Under the pieces are notes generated by a model. The model was not told the origin of the DNA, did not search any database, and was given only the letters and a program-made list of their open reading frames with translations. From Streptomyces sp. B21-083 (GTDB lineage: Bacteria; Actinomycetota; Actinomycetes; Streptomycetales; Streptomycetaceae), in NCBI RefSeq assembly GCF_036898825.1, contig NZ_JARUND010000001.1, positions 2,294,001 to 2,358,000 on the forward strand: a DNA stretch of 64,000 nt, read 5' to 3'. Both the position numbers and the translations under genes were made by a program. Of the stretch, positions 54,938-62,937 are shown in pieces (positions within the stretch are counted from its first letter, which is position 1; every line of letters begins with the position of its first letter).

Positions 54938-55821
54938 GCGGCGGCCCCCTTACTGCCGGGCTGGGCGACTTCCTGGCCGGCCCACGGGTCGTCCTCCGGA
55001 GGCGCCTGCTTGCGGCTGTTGCTGGCGTTGCCCTTGATCTCGGCGCCGCTGATGCGGGCCTGCGGGAACGCTTCATCGACGGCGATCTCGCGACGCTGGA
55101 TCGACTTGTGGGTGATGAGCAGCTGGGCGATGTCGGCACCGTTCCACTGCGCGCGCGGCCGGCCGAGCTTCTGCTCCAGGCGGTCGGCGTTGATGCCGAG
55201 TTGCTGGAACACCTTGACCGCGCCGTCGATGCGCTCGGGGAGGGGCTTGCCGTCCCCCTTGGCGACGGTCTCCCGGCAGAGCTCTTCGGCCTCGTCGATG
55301 AAGAAGTCCGGGATCACCGCGAAGATCGCCTCACGCAGGCGGCGGGCACCGTTGTTCGCGTTGTTCTCGTAGATGTCCCGCAGGTCGATGAGCGGCTGGA
55401 CCTGCTTGTTGGCGAACTTGGCGTGCGGAACGATGAAGGTGAGGACGTGCCGGGTGTTGGCCTCGACGTCCCACGCCCAGGCCTGCATCTCGGACTGGCG
55501 GAAGCTGTCGTCGCGCCGCATCTCGGAGACGCCGTACTGGATGTTTCCCCACGCCTGGGCGAGGGTCTTCGCGAGGTGGATCGTCGACCCTTCCACCGAG
55601 CCGCCGGCGCGCGGGAACTTGTAGAACGCCTTCTCGGCGAGGGCCATGGAGCCGCACGCGGACTGCATGGCGGTGCGGGAGCGGCCGACGTCGCGGGGGA
55701 ACTGGCGGGCCACGTAGATGGCGGCCTGCACTTCGGCGACGGCACGGGACTGCTCGACGGCGGTCTGCTGACCGATACGGTCAGGGCCGGGCGCGGCGGG
55801 CATCTGGGCGGGGAAGTTCAC
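54934..55821 (-). CDS. Conserved phage protein, possible annealing partner of the exonuclease
   Basis: A 295-residue protein from GTG 55821 (GTGA). QAAIYVARQFPRDVGRSRTA, then EKAFYKFPRAGGSVEGSTIH and QAWGNIQYGVSEMRRDD and NNGARRLREAIFAVIPDFFI are conserved in a widespread phage family I recall only as uncharacterised. Position directly after a RecE-like exonuclease gene is where single-strand annealing proteins (RecT, Erf) are encoded. The annealing role is therefore inferred, not shown. Confidence 0.6.
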   Translation of the reverse strand: MNFPAQMPAAPGPDRIGQQTAVEQSRAVAEVQAAIYVARQFPRDVGRSRTAMQSACGSMALAEKAFYKFPRAGGSVEGSTIHLAKTLAQAWGNIQYGVSEMRRDDSFRQSEMQAWAWDVEANTRHVLTFIVPHAKFANKQVQPLIDLRDIYENNANNGARRLREAIFAVIPDFFIDEAEELCRETVAKGDGKPLPERIDGAVKVFQQLGINADRLEQKLGRPRAQWNGADIAQLLITHKSIQRREIAVDEAFPQARISGAEIKGNASNSRKQAPPEDDPWAGQEVAQPGSKGAAA

Positions 55822-56693
55822 AGGTAAAGCTCCTTGTCGCGGTTCTCCGCATATCCGGGCAGGGCGAGGTAGTTGGGCTCGTTGTCGGCGTAGCCGGGCC
55901 AGTAGCCGGAGGCGGTGCACTCGGCGAAGGTCTCGATGGCGCGGCGGTTCTTGGCCTCGGCGATGACGCGGGAGCCGAACTCGATGCCGATGACGTTCAC
56001 GAGGTACGGGGCCTTCTTCTCCTGTGCGATCAGGAGGAGTTCGGCGTCGATGCCGCCCAGGTTCAGGGCGCGTGCTCCGGTCTCGTACCAGTCGGCTTGC
56101 TGGTTGTAGCCGTACTTGTCGATGTCCTTCTGCATCGCCTCGTTGCTGGCGTCCGACGTGGTCTTGTAGTCGGGGATGATCAGGCGGCCTTCCTGAATGG
56201 ACGGCAGCCAGTCGAAGCGGACGCGCCGCCTGATCCCGGACGCCTCGTCGATCCAGAACCCGGACTGCTCGGGCGCCCCGTAGGCGGGGTCGAGGAGGGC
56301 GGCGGCGAGCGGGTGCCGGCGGATGGCGGCGGCCATCGCGTCGACCATGTCCATCTCGTGCTGCTTGAGTGGGATGGCGCCGCGCTCGCGAGCTTCGGCG
56401 ACTGCAGCCTTGGCGTCCTTGGTGTTCCAGGTGTCGTGCTCGATGACGACGAGTTCGGGCCCGTTGCCGAGCACCTTCTTGTGGGCGGCGTTGCCGTAGT
56501 CGAACGTCTTGGACGCCGGCTGCGGGTTGTCCTGCTCATAGCGGAATTTGGCGGGGCAGGACGGCGGCAGCAGCTTCCGGGCGCCGGACGACGACAGGGA
56601 CGTCACGTCCGCGTGGTAGGCCTCGTTCGAGAGGTCGTTGTGCATGCCCAGCGCGGGCGCAGTGTCGGCTTGCGGCTCGATGGTGGTGGTCAC
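55818..56693 (-). CDS. RecE-like PD-(D/E)XK exonuclease (DUF3799 type)
   Basis: A 291-residue protein from GTG 56693 (GTGA). NEAYHADVTSLSSSGARKLL then CPAKFRYEQDNPQPASKTFD, YGNAAHKKVLGNG, RRVRFDWLPSIQEGRLIIPD, YKTT and YNQQADWYETGARAL. The D...DYK arrangement is the active site. This is the phage exonuclease family used with an annealing protein for homologous recombination. Its neighbour may be that partner. Confidence 0.82.
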   Translation of the reverse strand: MTTTIEPQADTAPALGMHNDLSNEAYHADVTSLSSSGARKLLPPSCPAKFRYEQDNPQPASKTFDYGNAAHKKVLGNGPELVVIEHDTWNTKDAKAAVAEARERGAIPLKQHEMDMVDAMAAAIRRHPLAAALLDPAYGAPEQSGFWIDEASGIRRRVRFDWLPSIQEGRLIIPDYKTTSDASNEAMQKDIDKYGYNQQADWYETGARALNLGGIDAELLLIAQEKKAPYLVNVIGIEFGSRVIAEAKNRRAIETFAECTASGYWPGYADNEPNYLALPGYAENRDKELYL

Positions 56694-57160
56694 GTGGCAG
56701 CGCCTTCCTGGCGGGCGGTGTAGTAGCGGCGCGCCGTGTCGTAGCCGTGGCGGTCGAGGTGGCCGTCCCGGTGCGCAGCGGCGAGGAAGCGGCGGACGCT
56801 CATACGGAGGGCATGCGTGCCGGTGTGCTGGCGCCACGTGCGCCTGACGCGGCCGGTGGTCCACTCGCCGCCCTCCGTCTGGATCGCTTCCAGGACGGCC
56901 TTCCGGGCCCCGCGCACCGGGTGGGCAGGCTTGGGGTTGGTGCCGAGCTTGTAGAAGCGGGCGCCGCGGTGCTCGGCCGGTACGAGGTAGGCGCGCCGGG
57001 CCAGGTCTCGCAGGTCACGGCGTGCCGTGTTCCGACTGACCGTGGCCCACTCGCGCGACTTGGCGTAGATGTTCAGTGCCCGCTTGGTGGTGACCGGGCC
57101 GCCACCGAAGCGTCGAATGGCGGCAAGCAGGTACTCGCGGCGGATCGTCGTGTCCGTCAT
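56690..57160 (-). CDS. Winged-helix DNA-binding protein
   Basis: A 156-residue protein from ATG 57160 (ATGA). RREYLLAAIRRFGGGPVTTK, then SRNTARRDLRDLARRAYLVP form a DeoR-like winged helix. A second unit (TTGRVRRTWRQHTG; MSVRRFLAAAHRDGHLDRHG) follows, so there are two tandem DNA-binding modules. A likely early regulator; related in style to 57303-57539. Confidence 0.65.
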   Translation of the reverse strand: MTDTTIRREYLLAAIRRFGGGPVTTKRALNIYAKSREWATVSRNTARRDLRDLARRAYLVPAEHRGARFYKLGTNPKPAHPVRGARKAVLEAIQTEGGEWTTGRVRRTWRQHTGTHALRMSVRRFLAAAHRDGHLDRHGYDTARRYYTARQEGAAT

Positions 57161-57306
57161 GGCCGGCGCTCCTTCCGGATGTCGGGCGCCACCGCGTAGC
57201 CGATGAGGCACACGGCGAGGCCGGCGGTGAAACCGAGGGCTGCGATGTCGGCGGCGAGGGCGCTGCCCGCGGTGGCCGCCCAGTGGCAGGCGAGACGGAG
57301 GGTCAT
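57157..57306 (-). CDS. Small membrane protein
   Basis: A 49-residue protein from ATG 57306, coupled on both sides. One or two membrane segments (LACHWAATAGSALAADIAAL; FTAGLAVCLIGYAVAP), basic tail. No family recognised. Confidence 0.55.
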   Translation of the reverse strand: MTLRLACHWAATAGSALAADIAALGFTAGLAVCLIGYAVAPDIRKERRP

Positions 57307-57539
57307 CCGGTCACCGCCGCAGCGTGGGCGAGCGTGTAGACGCGGGCGTTGACCGGGCCCCGCTCGTCGAGGAGACCCAGCCGGGCCAGGGCTTGAAGGT
57401 CCTTGCGGGCCGTCGTCCGGCACGGGCCCCACCCGGTCGCCCGGTAGAAGCGGTGCGCCTGCCCGGTCGTGAACCTGCCGCCGACCCTGCGGACCTCGGC
57501 GAGGAGCGCGCCCTGACGGGTACGGATCCGGTCAGACAT
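57303..57539 (-). CDS. Winged-helix protein
   Basis: A 78-residue protein from ATG 57539; GTG 57548 is possible. TRQGALLAEVRRVGGRFTTG, then GPCRTTARKDLQALARLGLL and ARVYTL form a single winged helix like the units in 56690-57160. Probable DNA-binding regulator. Confidence 0.6.
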   Translation of the reverse strand: MSDRIRTRQGALLAEVRRVGGRFTTGQAHRFYRATGWGPCRTTARKDLQALARLGLLDERGPVNARVYTLAHAAAVTG

Positions 57540-58047
57540 CCCGGCCACCCGCCTCGGTGTCGGCGGGCGGCTGGACGCCGTCGTACTCGTGGCGCCACTG
57601 GTTGATGCCGACGGTGGCCGGGTAGTGCAGGCCCCAGCTGTCGATGTGCCAGCCCATGGCGAGCCGCTCCCCGGTCTGCGGGTGGGCGGTGACCGTGACG
57701 CACCGGAAGTCGGAGCCGTCGCGGTGGGTGTAGCCGTGGCCGGGCTGGAAGAAGTCCTCGTCGACGATGTCGTACGTCTCGGCCAGCACGAACTCGGCGA
57801 TCGGGTAGAGCTCGCCGACGACCCCGCGCACGATGTGCTGCCCGGTGAAGACCAGCACCCAGGTGGAGTGCAGTCGGTCGTACACCTTGGCGGTCGCCTG
57901 AGGGTCGATGTCTCCGTCGGCCCGGTCGGCTTCGTCGAGGGCGCAGAAGTTCACGTCCCCGGTGAAGGTCTGGACTTCGGCCTCGTTGGTGCCGGTCCAC
58001 TGGACGGTGGCCACCTCGGCGGGGCGCTTACGACGGCGGACGATCAT
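57532..58047 (-). CDS. PGDYG-like conserved phage protein
   Basis: A 171-residue protein. RRRKRPAEVATVQWTGTNEA, then WVLVFTGQHIVRGVVGELYP and EFVLAETYDIVDE match the common phage pattern (KPVxVxAxQWTG ... GDWIVxGxxGExYP ... F...Y). The C-terminal part (SDFRCVTVTAHPQTGERLAM) is extra. Function unknown. Confidence 0.65.
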   Translation of the reverse strand: MIVRRRKRPAEVATVQWTGTNEAEVQTFTGDVNFCALDEADRADGDIDPQATAKVYDRLHSTWVLVFTGQHIVRGVVGELYPIAEFVLAETYDIVDEDFFQPGHGYTHRDGSDFRCVTVTAHPQTGERLAMGWHIDSWGLHYPATVGINQWRHEYDGVQPPADTEAGGRDV

Positions 58048-58499
58048 GAGGCACCCCCGACGTACCGGGCTTCCACGCGAGACCCGTCACTCAGCCGCGC
58101 CACCCGCGCCTCGAACGAGCCCGACGGCCGGTACGCGGCGATGTTTCCCACCCCGCCCCGGATCGTGGAGGCGACACTCTGGGCGCTCGAACTGCTCCTG
58201 TAGTCGCCGACCAGACCCCATGTGCGCGGCCGGGTACGGAGAGATGCGGCGACGCTGAAGTGGTCGACGGACCGGCGCTCCGGCTCCAGCTCAGTGCCGT
58301 CGGCGCGAGCGGTGAGGAGTTGGCGGGCGAACGCCAGACCGCGCGCCCGGGGCCCGCCGGCGTGGACGCGGGTGCCCAGGTCGGCGGCGACGGCACGGAG
58401 TTCCTCGGCGATCAGGGCGTTGAGGCGCTCGTCGAGGTCGGACTCCATCTGCCCAGGCAGGGAGAACATGGCGTGGATGCGGGCACGGGCGTCACTCAT
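58044..58499 (-). CDS. Hypothetical protein
   Basis: A 151-residue protein coupled by ATGA on both sides. Helical first 70 residues (LDERLNALIAEELRAVAADL), then Arg/Ser-rich with YRSSSSAQSVASTIRGG. No family recognised. Confidence 0.6.
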   Translation of the reverse strand: MSDARARIHAMFSLPGQMESDLDERLNALIAEELRAVAADLGTRVHAGGPRARGLAFARQLLTARADGTELEPERRSVDHFSVAASLRTRPRTWGLVGDYRSSSSAQSVASTIRGGVGNIAAYRPSGSFEARVARLSDGSRVEARYVGGAS

Positions 58500-58801
58500 T
58501 CGCCCTCACCGCCGTCGCGCTCTGCCTTGAGTTGGGCGATCTCCTCGCGGGCCGCCGCGAGTTCGTCGACAGCCGTGCGCTCCGTCTGAGCGGCCTCGGC
58601 GATGCCGTCTCGCCAGCGCTGCACCCCGGCGAGAACCCGGTCCGCTACCGCGAGCTGCTCATCGACGGGCGTCCCGGTCTTGAACAGCATCTTCAGCACG
58701 TTGGCGTTGGCTTCGTTGCCCGGCCGCAGCGCAAGTGTGGCGAGCGGGTAGGTGCCCGAGTCGGCACAGCCGCTCTTGGTCCAGAAGTCGTAGGCGTCCA
58801 T
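58496..58801 (-). CDS. Hypothetical protein with C-terminal coiled coil
   Basis: A 101-residue protein. TYPLATLALRPGNEANANVL, then a coiled coil from about residue 50 (RVLAGVQRWRDGIAEAAQTE, then LAAAREEIAQLKAERDG). No family recognised. Confidence 0.6.
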   Translation of the reverse strand: MDAYDFWTKSGCADSGTYPLATLALRPGNEANANVLKMLFKTGTPVDEQLAVADRVLAGVQRWRDGIAEAAQTERTAVDELAAAREEIAQLKAERDGGEGE

Positions 58802-59175
58802 CAGGCGGCACTCCCCTCGGACCGCTGGCCGGGCACCGGGCGGGGCGAGGCGATCTCCTTGGCCGCGTCCCGCAACTGCCGCAGGCCGCTCGCGTACAAG
58901 CGGATCCGGCCCTCGTCCGCGAACTCGTCCAGGTACTTCGCCATGCGCTCGTCGAACTCGCGCCGGGCGTGCGAGTCGGAGCCGCCGCGCTGTGCGGACA
59001 GGGCGAGCGAGTGCATGTCGGCGAACTCGTCGCCGAAGCCCTCCGGGTTGTTGTCGGCCGCCTCGAACAGGGAGGTGAACACCGCCTGCACCAGGTACCT
59101 GGTGACGTCCAGGTCGACGCCGTCCTCAGTCGGGCGGAGGGTGACGGGGATCGGCCCGTCGATGCGATACGTCAT
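58801..59175 (-). CDS. Hypothetical protein
   Basis: A 124-residue protein. PIPVTLRPTEDGVDLDVTRY then helical (LVQAVFTSLFEAADNNPEGF; FDERMAKYLDEFADEG). It shares the adenine at its start with the next gene boundary. No family recognised. Confidence 0.6.
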   Translation of the reverse strand: MTYRIDGPIPVTLRPTEDGVDLDVTRYLVQAVFTSLFEAADNNPEGFGDEFADMHSLALSAQRGGSDSHARREFDERMAKYLDEFADEGRIRLYASGLRQLRDAAKEIASPRPVPGQRSEGSAA

Positions 59176-59489
59176 CGGGCGTTCTCCGCGTTCTGCTGGG
59201 AGACGATCGACGGGTCCGTGGTGCCGCCGAACGCGACACCCTCGTAGTCCCGTACGCCGATCTCGATGGCGTCGTACCAGTCCCGGAACTCGTCCTCGCT
59301 CGCGCCGAGTTCAGTGCCGTCGATGAAGGCCCGCATGGCAGTCGCGGCGACCTGAGCGGCAAGGAAGTGGGCCGTCGCCTGCGCGACCAGCAGCGTCGCG
59401 GCGGGGCTCGTCTCGTCGAAGTTCGACGGCGTGTCCTCGGAGAGCGCGAGCAGGCGGTCGCCCTCGCGGTAGTGATCCGGACCGTTCAT
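59172..59489 (-). CDS. Hypothetical protein
   Basis: A 105-residue protein from ATG 59489. NGPDHYREGDRLLALSEDTP, then TLLVAQATAHFLAAQVAATA and SEDEFRDWYDAIEIG. The style HYREAERLL...A.AQAHATLAAAAA is common in small actinophage and actinomycete proteins; function unknown. Confidence 0.65.
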   Translation of the reverse strand: MNGPDHYREGDRLLALSEDTPSNFDETSPAATLLVAQATAHFLAAQVAATAMRAFIDGTELGASEDEFRDWYDAIEIGVRDYEGVAFGGTTDPSIVSQQNAENAR

Positions 59490-59740
59490 GAGTGGCTCCC
59501 GGTGGGGATGGTGAGGATGAGGAGCGCGGCGAGGTCGGCCTCGGCATCGCGCAGGGAGAAACGGGAGGCGGCGGCATGGGCCTTGAAGTAGGCGCCCACG
59601 GCCACGTCCAGCGCCTTGTCCAGCCAGGCGGGCAACGGCTCCTCGTCGGCGATCAGGTAGACGAGGCACCAGCCGAACCGGGCGAACCCGGCAGTACCGA
59701 GCGCGAGGAAGCTCACCTCGGCGAGAGACAGGCCGGTCAT
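59486..59740 (-). CDS. Hypothetical protein
   Basis: An 84-residue protein (MTGLSLAEVSFLALGTAGFA...). A hydrophobic N-terminal stretch, then helical with AVGAYFKAHAAASRFSLRDA. No family recognised. Confidence 0.55.
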   Translation of the reverse strand: MTGLSLAEVSFLALGTAGFARFGWCLVYLIADEEPLPAWLDKALDVAVGAYFKAHAAASRFSLRDAEADLAALLILTIPTGSHS

Positions 59741-60066
59741 GAGGTGCCGCCGATCTCCGCGTCGATGGACGCGCGGATCTGCTGAAGCAGAACCAGACGA
59801 CTCGCCGCCGACCGGGCCTGTTGCGCGGCCAGGCTGATCGGGCTGTCGAGCTTCAACCCGAGCGCGACATCGAGCGTCGTATCGAAAACGGCCACCAGCG
59901 CCACGGCCTCATCGAGCCGGGGCGTCAGATCCCCGCCCTCGATCTTGGCGATCTTCGACTGAAGCCAGTGGAAGCCGTGCGGCGCCACGGCCTCGGCGAC
60001 CTGCCGCTGCGACAGCCCGGCCTCGATACGCGCCGAGCGCAGCCACTTCCCGAACGTGGCGGTCAT
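59737..60066 (-). CDS. XRE-family HTH protein
   Basis: A 109-residue protein. FGKWLRSARIEAGLSQRQVA then HWLQSKIAKIEGGDLTPRLD is a canonical XRE/Cro helix-turn-helix. The C-terminal 35 residues are helical. Third XRE-type protein of the right-hand region; a likely early regulator. Confidence 0.8.
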   Translation of the reverse strand: MTATFGKWLRSARIEAGLSQRQVAEAVAPHGFHWLQSKIAKIEGGDLTPRLDEAVALVAVFDTTLDVALGLKLDSPISLAAQQARSAASRLVLLQQIRASIDAEIGGTS

Positions 60067-60776
60067 CGCGAGCCGCCCGTCTCGGGCCGGTCGTGGCCCG
60101 TGCGGTAGTCGTGGTGCACCAACGCGTAGTGCTCGCCGTCCATGACCTCACGCGGCGACGCCACCGGCACGAACACCTGCGTCACCGCGTCCGGGCCCGG
60201 CGCCGTGTTGTGACCGTCCTGCGCCTCGGCGATCAGACGCCACGTGCCGCACACCTCCTCGACCGCCGCCAACCGCTCCTCGCCGGTGGCGTTCCGAGTC
60301 GCCGCATCAGCCAACTCGTCGATGAACTCCGCCAGATCCTCGTCGTCCATCAGACGCGCCCACGGGAGAGCCGGCGGATACGAGGTGCGCTCCACCAAAC
60401 CGTCAGCCGCCTCGCGGACCCTCGCGATCCACTCCGGCTGCGACAGCTCGAACAGGCGGGCCGCCTTGTCCTGCTCGTCACACAAGGACAGGACCGAGTC
60501 GAGACAGCGCGAGAGGTACGCCATCTCCTCCGCGATCGTCGGCTCCGCGCCCACGTACTTCGAGCGCTCCAACTCCAGCTCCGCGACCCGGGCCGTCAGC
60601 CCGGCCACCAGAGCGGACGCATCCGCGACCGTGGCCATGGCGGTCGTCACGCTGTCCGAGGTCGCGACCATCGACTGAAGCGCGGCCAGCTGACGGTCAG
60701 CCGGTGAGCCCAGCGGGACCGGCAGGGCGCCGTACTCGCGCACCGCATCCGAGAGGTTCGTGATCGGCTCGCTCAT
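60063..60776 (-). CDS. Hypothetical helical protein
   Basis: A 237-residue protein, mainly helical with a coiled coil near residues 45-70 (LVAGLTARVAELELERSKYV), acidic segments (LMDDEDLAEFIDELADAATR) and a C-terminal VFVPVASPREVMDGEHYALV. No family recognised. Confidence 0.6.
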   Translation of the reverse strand: MSEPITNLSDAVREYGALPVPLGSPADRQLAALQSMVATSDSVTTAMATVADASALVAGLTARVAELELERSKYVGAEPTIAEEMAYLSRCLDSVLSLCDEQDKAARLFELSQPEWIARVREAADGLVERTSYPPALPWARLMDDEDLAEFIDELADAATRNATGEERLAAVEEVCGTWRLIAEAQDGHNTAPGPDAVTQVFVPVASPREVMDGEHYALVHHDYRTGHDRPETGGSR

Positions 60777-61138
60777 GACCGCACCGCCTTGCGGATCCAG
60801 TCCATGACCAGCTCACCCGCAGGCACAGGCACCGACACCAACACCGGCACCAGACCACCGGACCGAACCGACTCCGTCGACGCGTGCAGCGTCCACAGCT
60901 CGACGCCCTCGAACTCAGGGCTCACGTGGATCTCCCCGCCGAGCGACCGCAGCCACTCGCCCAGGTCATCGACATCCGCGACCATCACGTGCACCGACTC
61001 CGCGCGCGGAATCCGCACCGGCGCCGGCAGGCCCGTCGTGTCGATCAGGCAGTCGACGGTGAACGCGTTCCGGTTCTGCGCCAGCGCACGGGACTTGTCC
61101 GCGTCCAGCAGAGGCATCTCCATCGGGGAAGCACTCAT
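60773..61138 (-). CDS. Hypothetical protein
   Basis: A 121-residue protein from ATG 61138 (ATGA). AFTVDCLIDTTGLPAPVRIP, then VADVDDLGEWLRSLGGEIHV and VLVSVPVPAGELVMDWIRKA. A compact alpha/beta protein; no family recognised. Confidence 0.6.
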   Translation of the reverse strand: MSASPMEMPLLDADKSRALAQNRNAFTVDCLIDTTGLPAPVRIPRAESVHVMVADVDDLGEWLRSLGGEIHVSPEFEGVELWTLHASTESVRSGGLVPVLVSVPVPAGELVMDWIRKAVRS

Positions 61139-62040
61139 CGGACGCCACCGATCCGGCGCTGCTGCGACAGCTCCACCACATCCGCACCTGGCAGAGCCGG
61201 CCGGTTCCGCGACGGCAGACCATCCCGCTCCAGCGCAGCCACCAAGTCCAGCTCGGCCTCGCCCGGAATCACCAGCGTCTGCTGACGGCGCACCCCATTC
61301 CGGTCCAGCCGGGGCGCCAGGTAGAAGTACCGCTTCCCCTTCGCTGTCGGGTGCGCGTGCTCCGTACCGTCCTTCCACTCCTGCTTCCGGTCGTCCCAGC
61401 GCGTGTTCCGCTGATCCAGCAGGTAGTCCTTGCGGTACAGGTGCTCGAAGAAGTCCCGCTCCCCGACGCCCGGGAAGTGCGCCTTGTGGAACACCGTCGG
61501 CGTGATCCCCGGGTTCGCCTCGTACTGGTCGGCGACCCGAGCCTTCGGCGACAGCTTCGCGTTCGTCGCGACCAGGTCCGTGTTCTCCGCGCGGACCGAC
61601 TCCAACTCGCGGGCCTGACGCGCCGCCAACTCCAGTGCGCCGGCGAACGTGGACGGCACCATGAACGGGCTGTGCGCGAGCTCCGCCTGGCGGGTCCGCT
61701 CCGCGAAGTACAGCTGGGCGGCGGCGACCTCGTTCTTGTTCGGGTCGCCGTTCATGGCCACCAGGTAGGCGGCACCCCGCGTCAGCTCGAAGTCTTTGCG
61801 GGGGCGGCCGACGCGAGCGGAGGAGTTTTCAGGGGATCCCCTGAAGTGCTCGGCCGTGTCCATGCCCGTGTTGCGGGCGGTGGCGAGGGCGCGCTCGATC
61901 GGCCGCTGGAAGTCCTGCCAGCGCGGGTAGCCCATGAGGGGCTGGACCTCGCGGGCGCTCCAGTACTCGGAGCCATCCGGCCGGATGCGGCGGATGCTGT
62001 CGAACGGGGACTGCTCGTTCGATGGGAGGATGGGGAGCAC
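61135..62040 (-). CDS. Phage antirepressor (BRO-N / KilAC type)
   Basis: A 301-residue protein. SIRRIRPDGSEYWSAREVQP, LMGYPRWQDFQRPIERALAT and RGAAYLVAMNGDPNKNEVAA form a BRO-N/DinD-like N-terminal domain. The C-terminal TPTVFHKAHFPGVGERDFFE, LYRKDYLLDQRN and GKRYFYLAPRLDRNG are KilAC-like. Such proteins counter a phage repressor during induction. It is the third gene of the leftward early operon. Confidence 0.85.
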   Translation of the reverse strand: MLPILPSNEQSPFDSIRRIRPDGSEYWSAREVQPLMGYPRWQDFQRPIERALATARNTGMDTAEHFRGSPENSSARVGRPRKDFELTRGAAYLVAMNGDPNKNEVAAAQLYFAERTRQAELAHSPFMVPSTFAGALELAARQARELESVRAENTDLVATNAKLSPKARVADQYEANPGITPTVFHKAHFPGVGERDFFEHLYRKDYLLDQRNTRWDDRKQEWKDGTEHAHPTAKGKRYFYLAPRLDRNGVRRQQTLVIPGEAELDLVAALERDGLPSRNRPALPGADVVELSQQRRIGGVR

Positions 62041-62127
62041 GGAGCTCCTCCTTTCACTGTGGGTTGAGCACCGGTCGTGGGGTCGCCGAGCCGGACAAGC
62101 GGGCGGCCCTTCGGCGTTTGTGCAGGG

Positions 62128-62406
62128 TCAGGCGACGCGGGGTTCCGGCGACCGGGAGCCGTAGGCGGCGTCCGGGTCGATCTCGGTGGCCGCGCGGTAC
62201 TGGCCGTCGAGGTAGGCCTGAAGGTCGACGATCTTGTAGGCGACGTACCGGCCAACCTTGAAGCCGTACATGCCGAGGGCTGCGTCCTTGCCGAGGAGGC
62301 GCCACTTGCGGAGCGTGGTGAGCTCGACGCCCAGATAGGCGGCGGCATCCTCTATCCACAGGGAGCCCTGCGGGGGGCCGGGTCGGGGTCCCTTCCTGTT
62401 GTGCAT
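62128..62406 (-). CDS. Excisionase-like / MerR-type HTH protein
   Basis: A 92-residue protein. SLWIEDAAAYLGVELTTLRK and WRLLGKDAALGMYGFKVGRY form a winged helix-turn-helix of the Xis/helix_turn_helix_17 kind. It follows the Cro-like gene after five bases. Operator-like word at 62440-62453 lies just ahead of its start, inside the end of the Cro-like gene. Confidence 0.78.
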   Translation of the reverse strand: MHNRKGPRPGPPQGSLWIEDAAAYLGVELTTLRKWRLLGKDAALGMYGFKVGRYVAYKIVDLQAYLDGQYRAATEIDPDAAYGSRSPEPRVA

Positions 62407-62411
62407 GGGGG

Positions 62412-62696
62412 TTACTCCTTTTCGGTGGGGGGAGTTTCTGGAGACGAATCGTCGAGTTCTGGAGACGCCTTGGGCGCGAAGAGGACCAGCAGGGCGACGC
62501 CGAGCGCCTCCACAAGGGAGTGGGCGTCAGCGATATCCGCACTGTCCTGCCTGCCCGTGGCGAGCTTCTCGATGAGGCCACGTCCACAGCCGCTGGCTTC
62601 GGCCAGGCTGTCGTAGCCGAATGGCGTTCCGCGACCCGGGTGCTTCATGATCCATCTGAAGATCTGTGCACTTCTGAGCGTGTAGCGGCGACTCAA
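62412..62696 (-). CDS. Cro-like XRE-family HTH protein
   Basis: A 94-residue protein. LRSAQIFRWIMKHPGRGTPF, then YDSLAEASGCGRGLIEKLAT and HSLVEALGVALLVLFAP is an XRE-type helix-turn-helix domain. Acidic Ser/Pro-rich tail. First gene of the leftward early operon and divergent from the repressor, so its role is probably Cro-like. Confidence 0.8.
   Translation of the reverse strand: MSRRYTLRSAQIFRWIMKHPGRGTPFGYDSLAEASGCGRGLIEKLATGRQDSADIADAHSLVEALGVALLVLFAPKASPELDDSSPETPPTEKE
62440..62453 (+). promoter_or_regulatory. Operator-like word GGAGACGAATCGTC (copy 1)
   Basis: It lies in the last codons of the Cro-like gene, about 35 bases ahead of the excisionase-like start. The core AGACG-N3-CGTC has dyad symmetry. 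The same 14 bases recur at 62747-62760. A half-site (GGAGACG) follows at 62461. Confidence 0.7.
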
Positions 62697-62746
62697 TGGT
62701 TCCCCCGTAGTGCGGAGCGGCCTTGATGAGACGAGTTAAGCACGCC

Positions 62747-62760
62747 GGAGACGAATCGTC
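62747..62760 (+). promoter_or_regulatory. Operator-like word GGAGACGAATCGTC (copy 2)
   Basis: Identical to copy 1. It lies just downstream of a possible leftward -10 hexamer (TAGGAA, minus strand, 62767-62772) with -35 TTGCTG (62791-62796) at 18-base spacing. Repressor binding here would block the early leftward promoter. Confidence 0.75.
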
Positions 62761-62766
62761 CACCGT

Positions 62767-62791
62767 TTCCTACGGCCTGCCGTCAGTAATC
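62767..62791 (-). promoter_or_regulatory. Putative leftward early promoter
   Basis: On the minus strand, TTGCTG (62796-62791) and TAGGAA (62772-62767) are 18 bases apart, pointing towards the Cro-like gene. Operator copy 2 starts seven bases downstream. Confidence 0.45.
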
Positions 62792-62801
62792 AGCAAAGAT
62801 C

Positions 62802-62829
62802 TTGGCGCGATAGCATTGATCTGTAGACG
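62802..62829 (+). promoter_or_regulatory. Putative rightward repressor promoter
   Basis: TTGGCG (62802-62807) and TAGACG (62824-62829) with a 16-base spacer point to the repressor gene. The -10 hexamer overlaps operator copy 3, which would allow autoregulation. Confidence 0.45.
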
Positions 62830-62839
62830 TTTCGTCTCC
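62826..62839 (-). promoter_or_regulatory. Operator-like word (copy 3, inverted)
   Basis: On the minus strand it reads GGAGACGAAACGTC, one base different from copies 1 and 2. The core here is the perfect inverted repeat AGACG-TTT-CGTCT (62825-62837). Confidence 0.75.
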
Positions 62840-62937
62840 ATCCCGCGATGGTTGTACGGAGTGAGCTGCTACTTTGCCGATGCGTGCCCGTACCCGTAGA
62901 GACGGTGGGTTCTGAAGTGACACGAGAGGAAGAGGAC

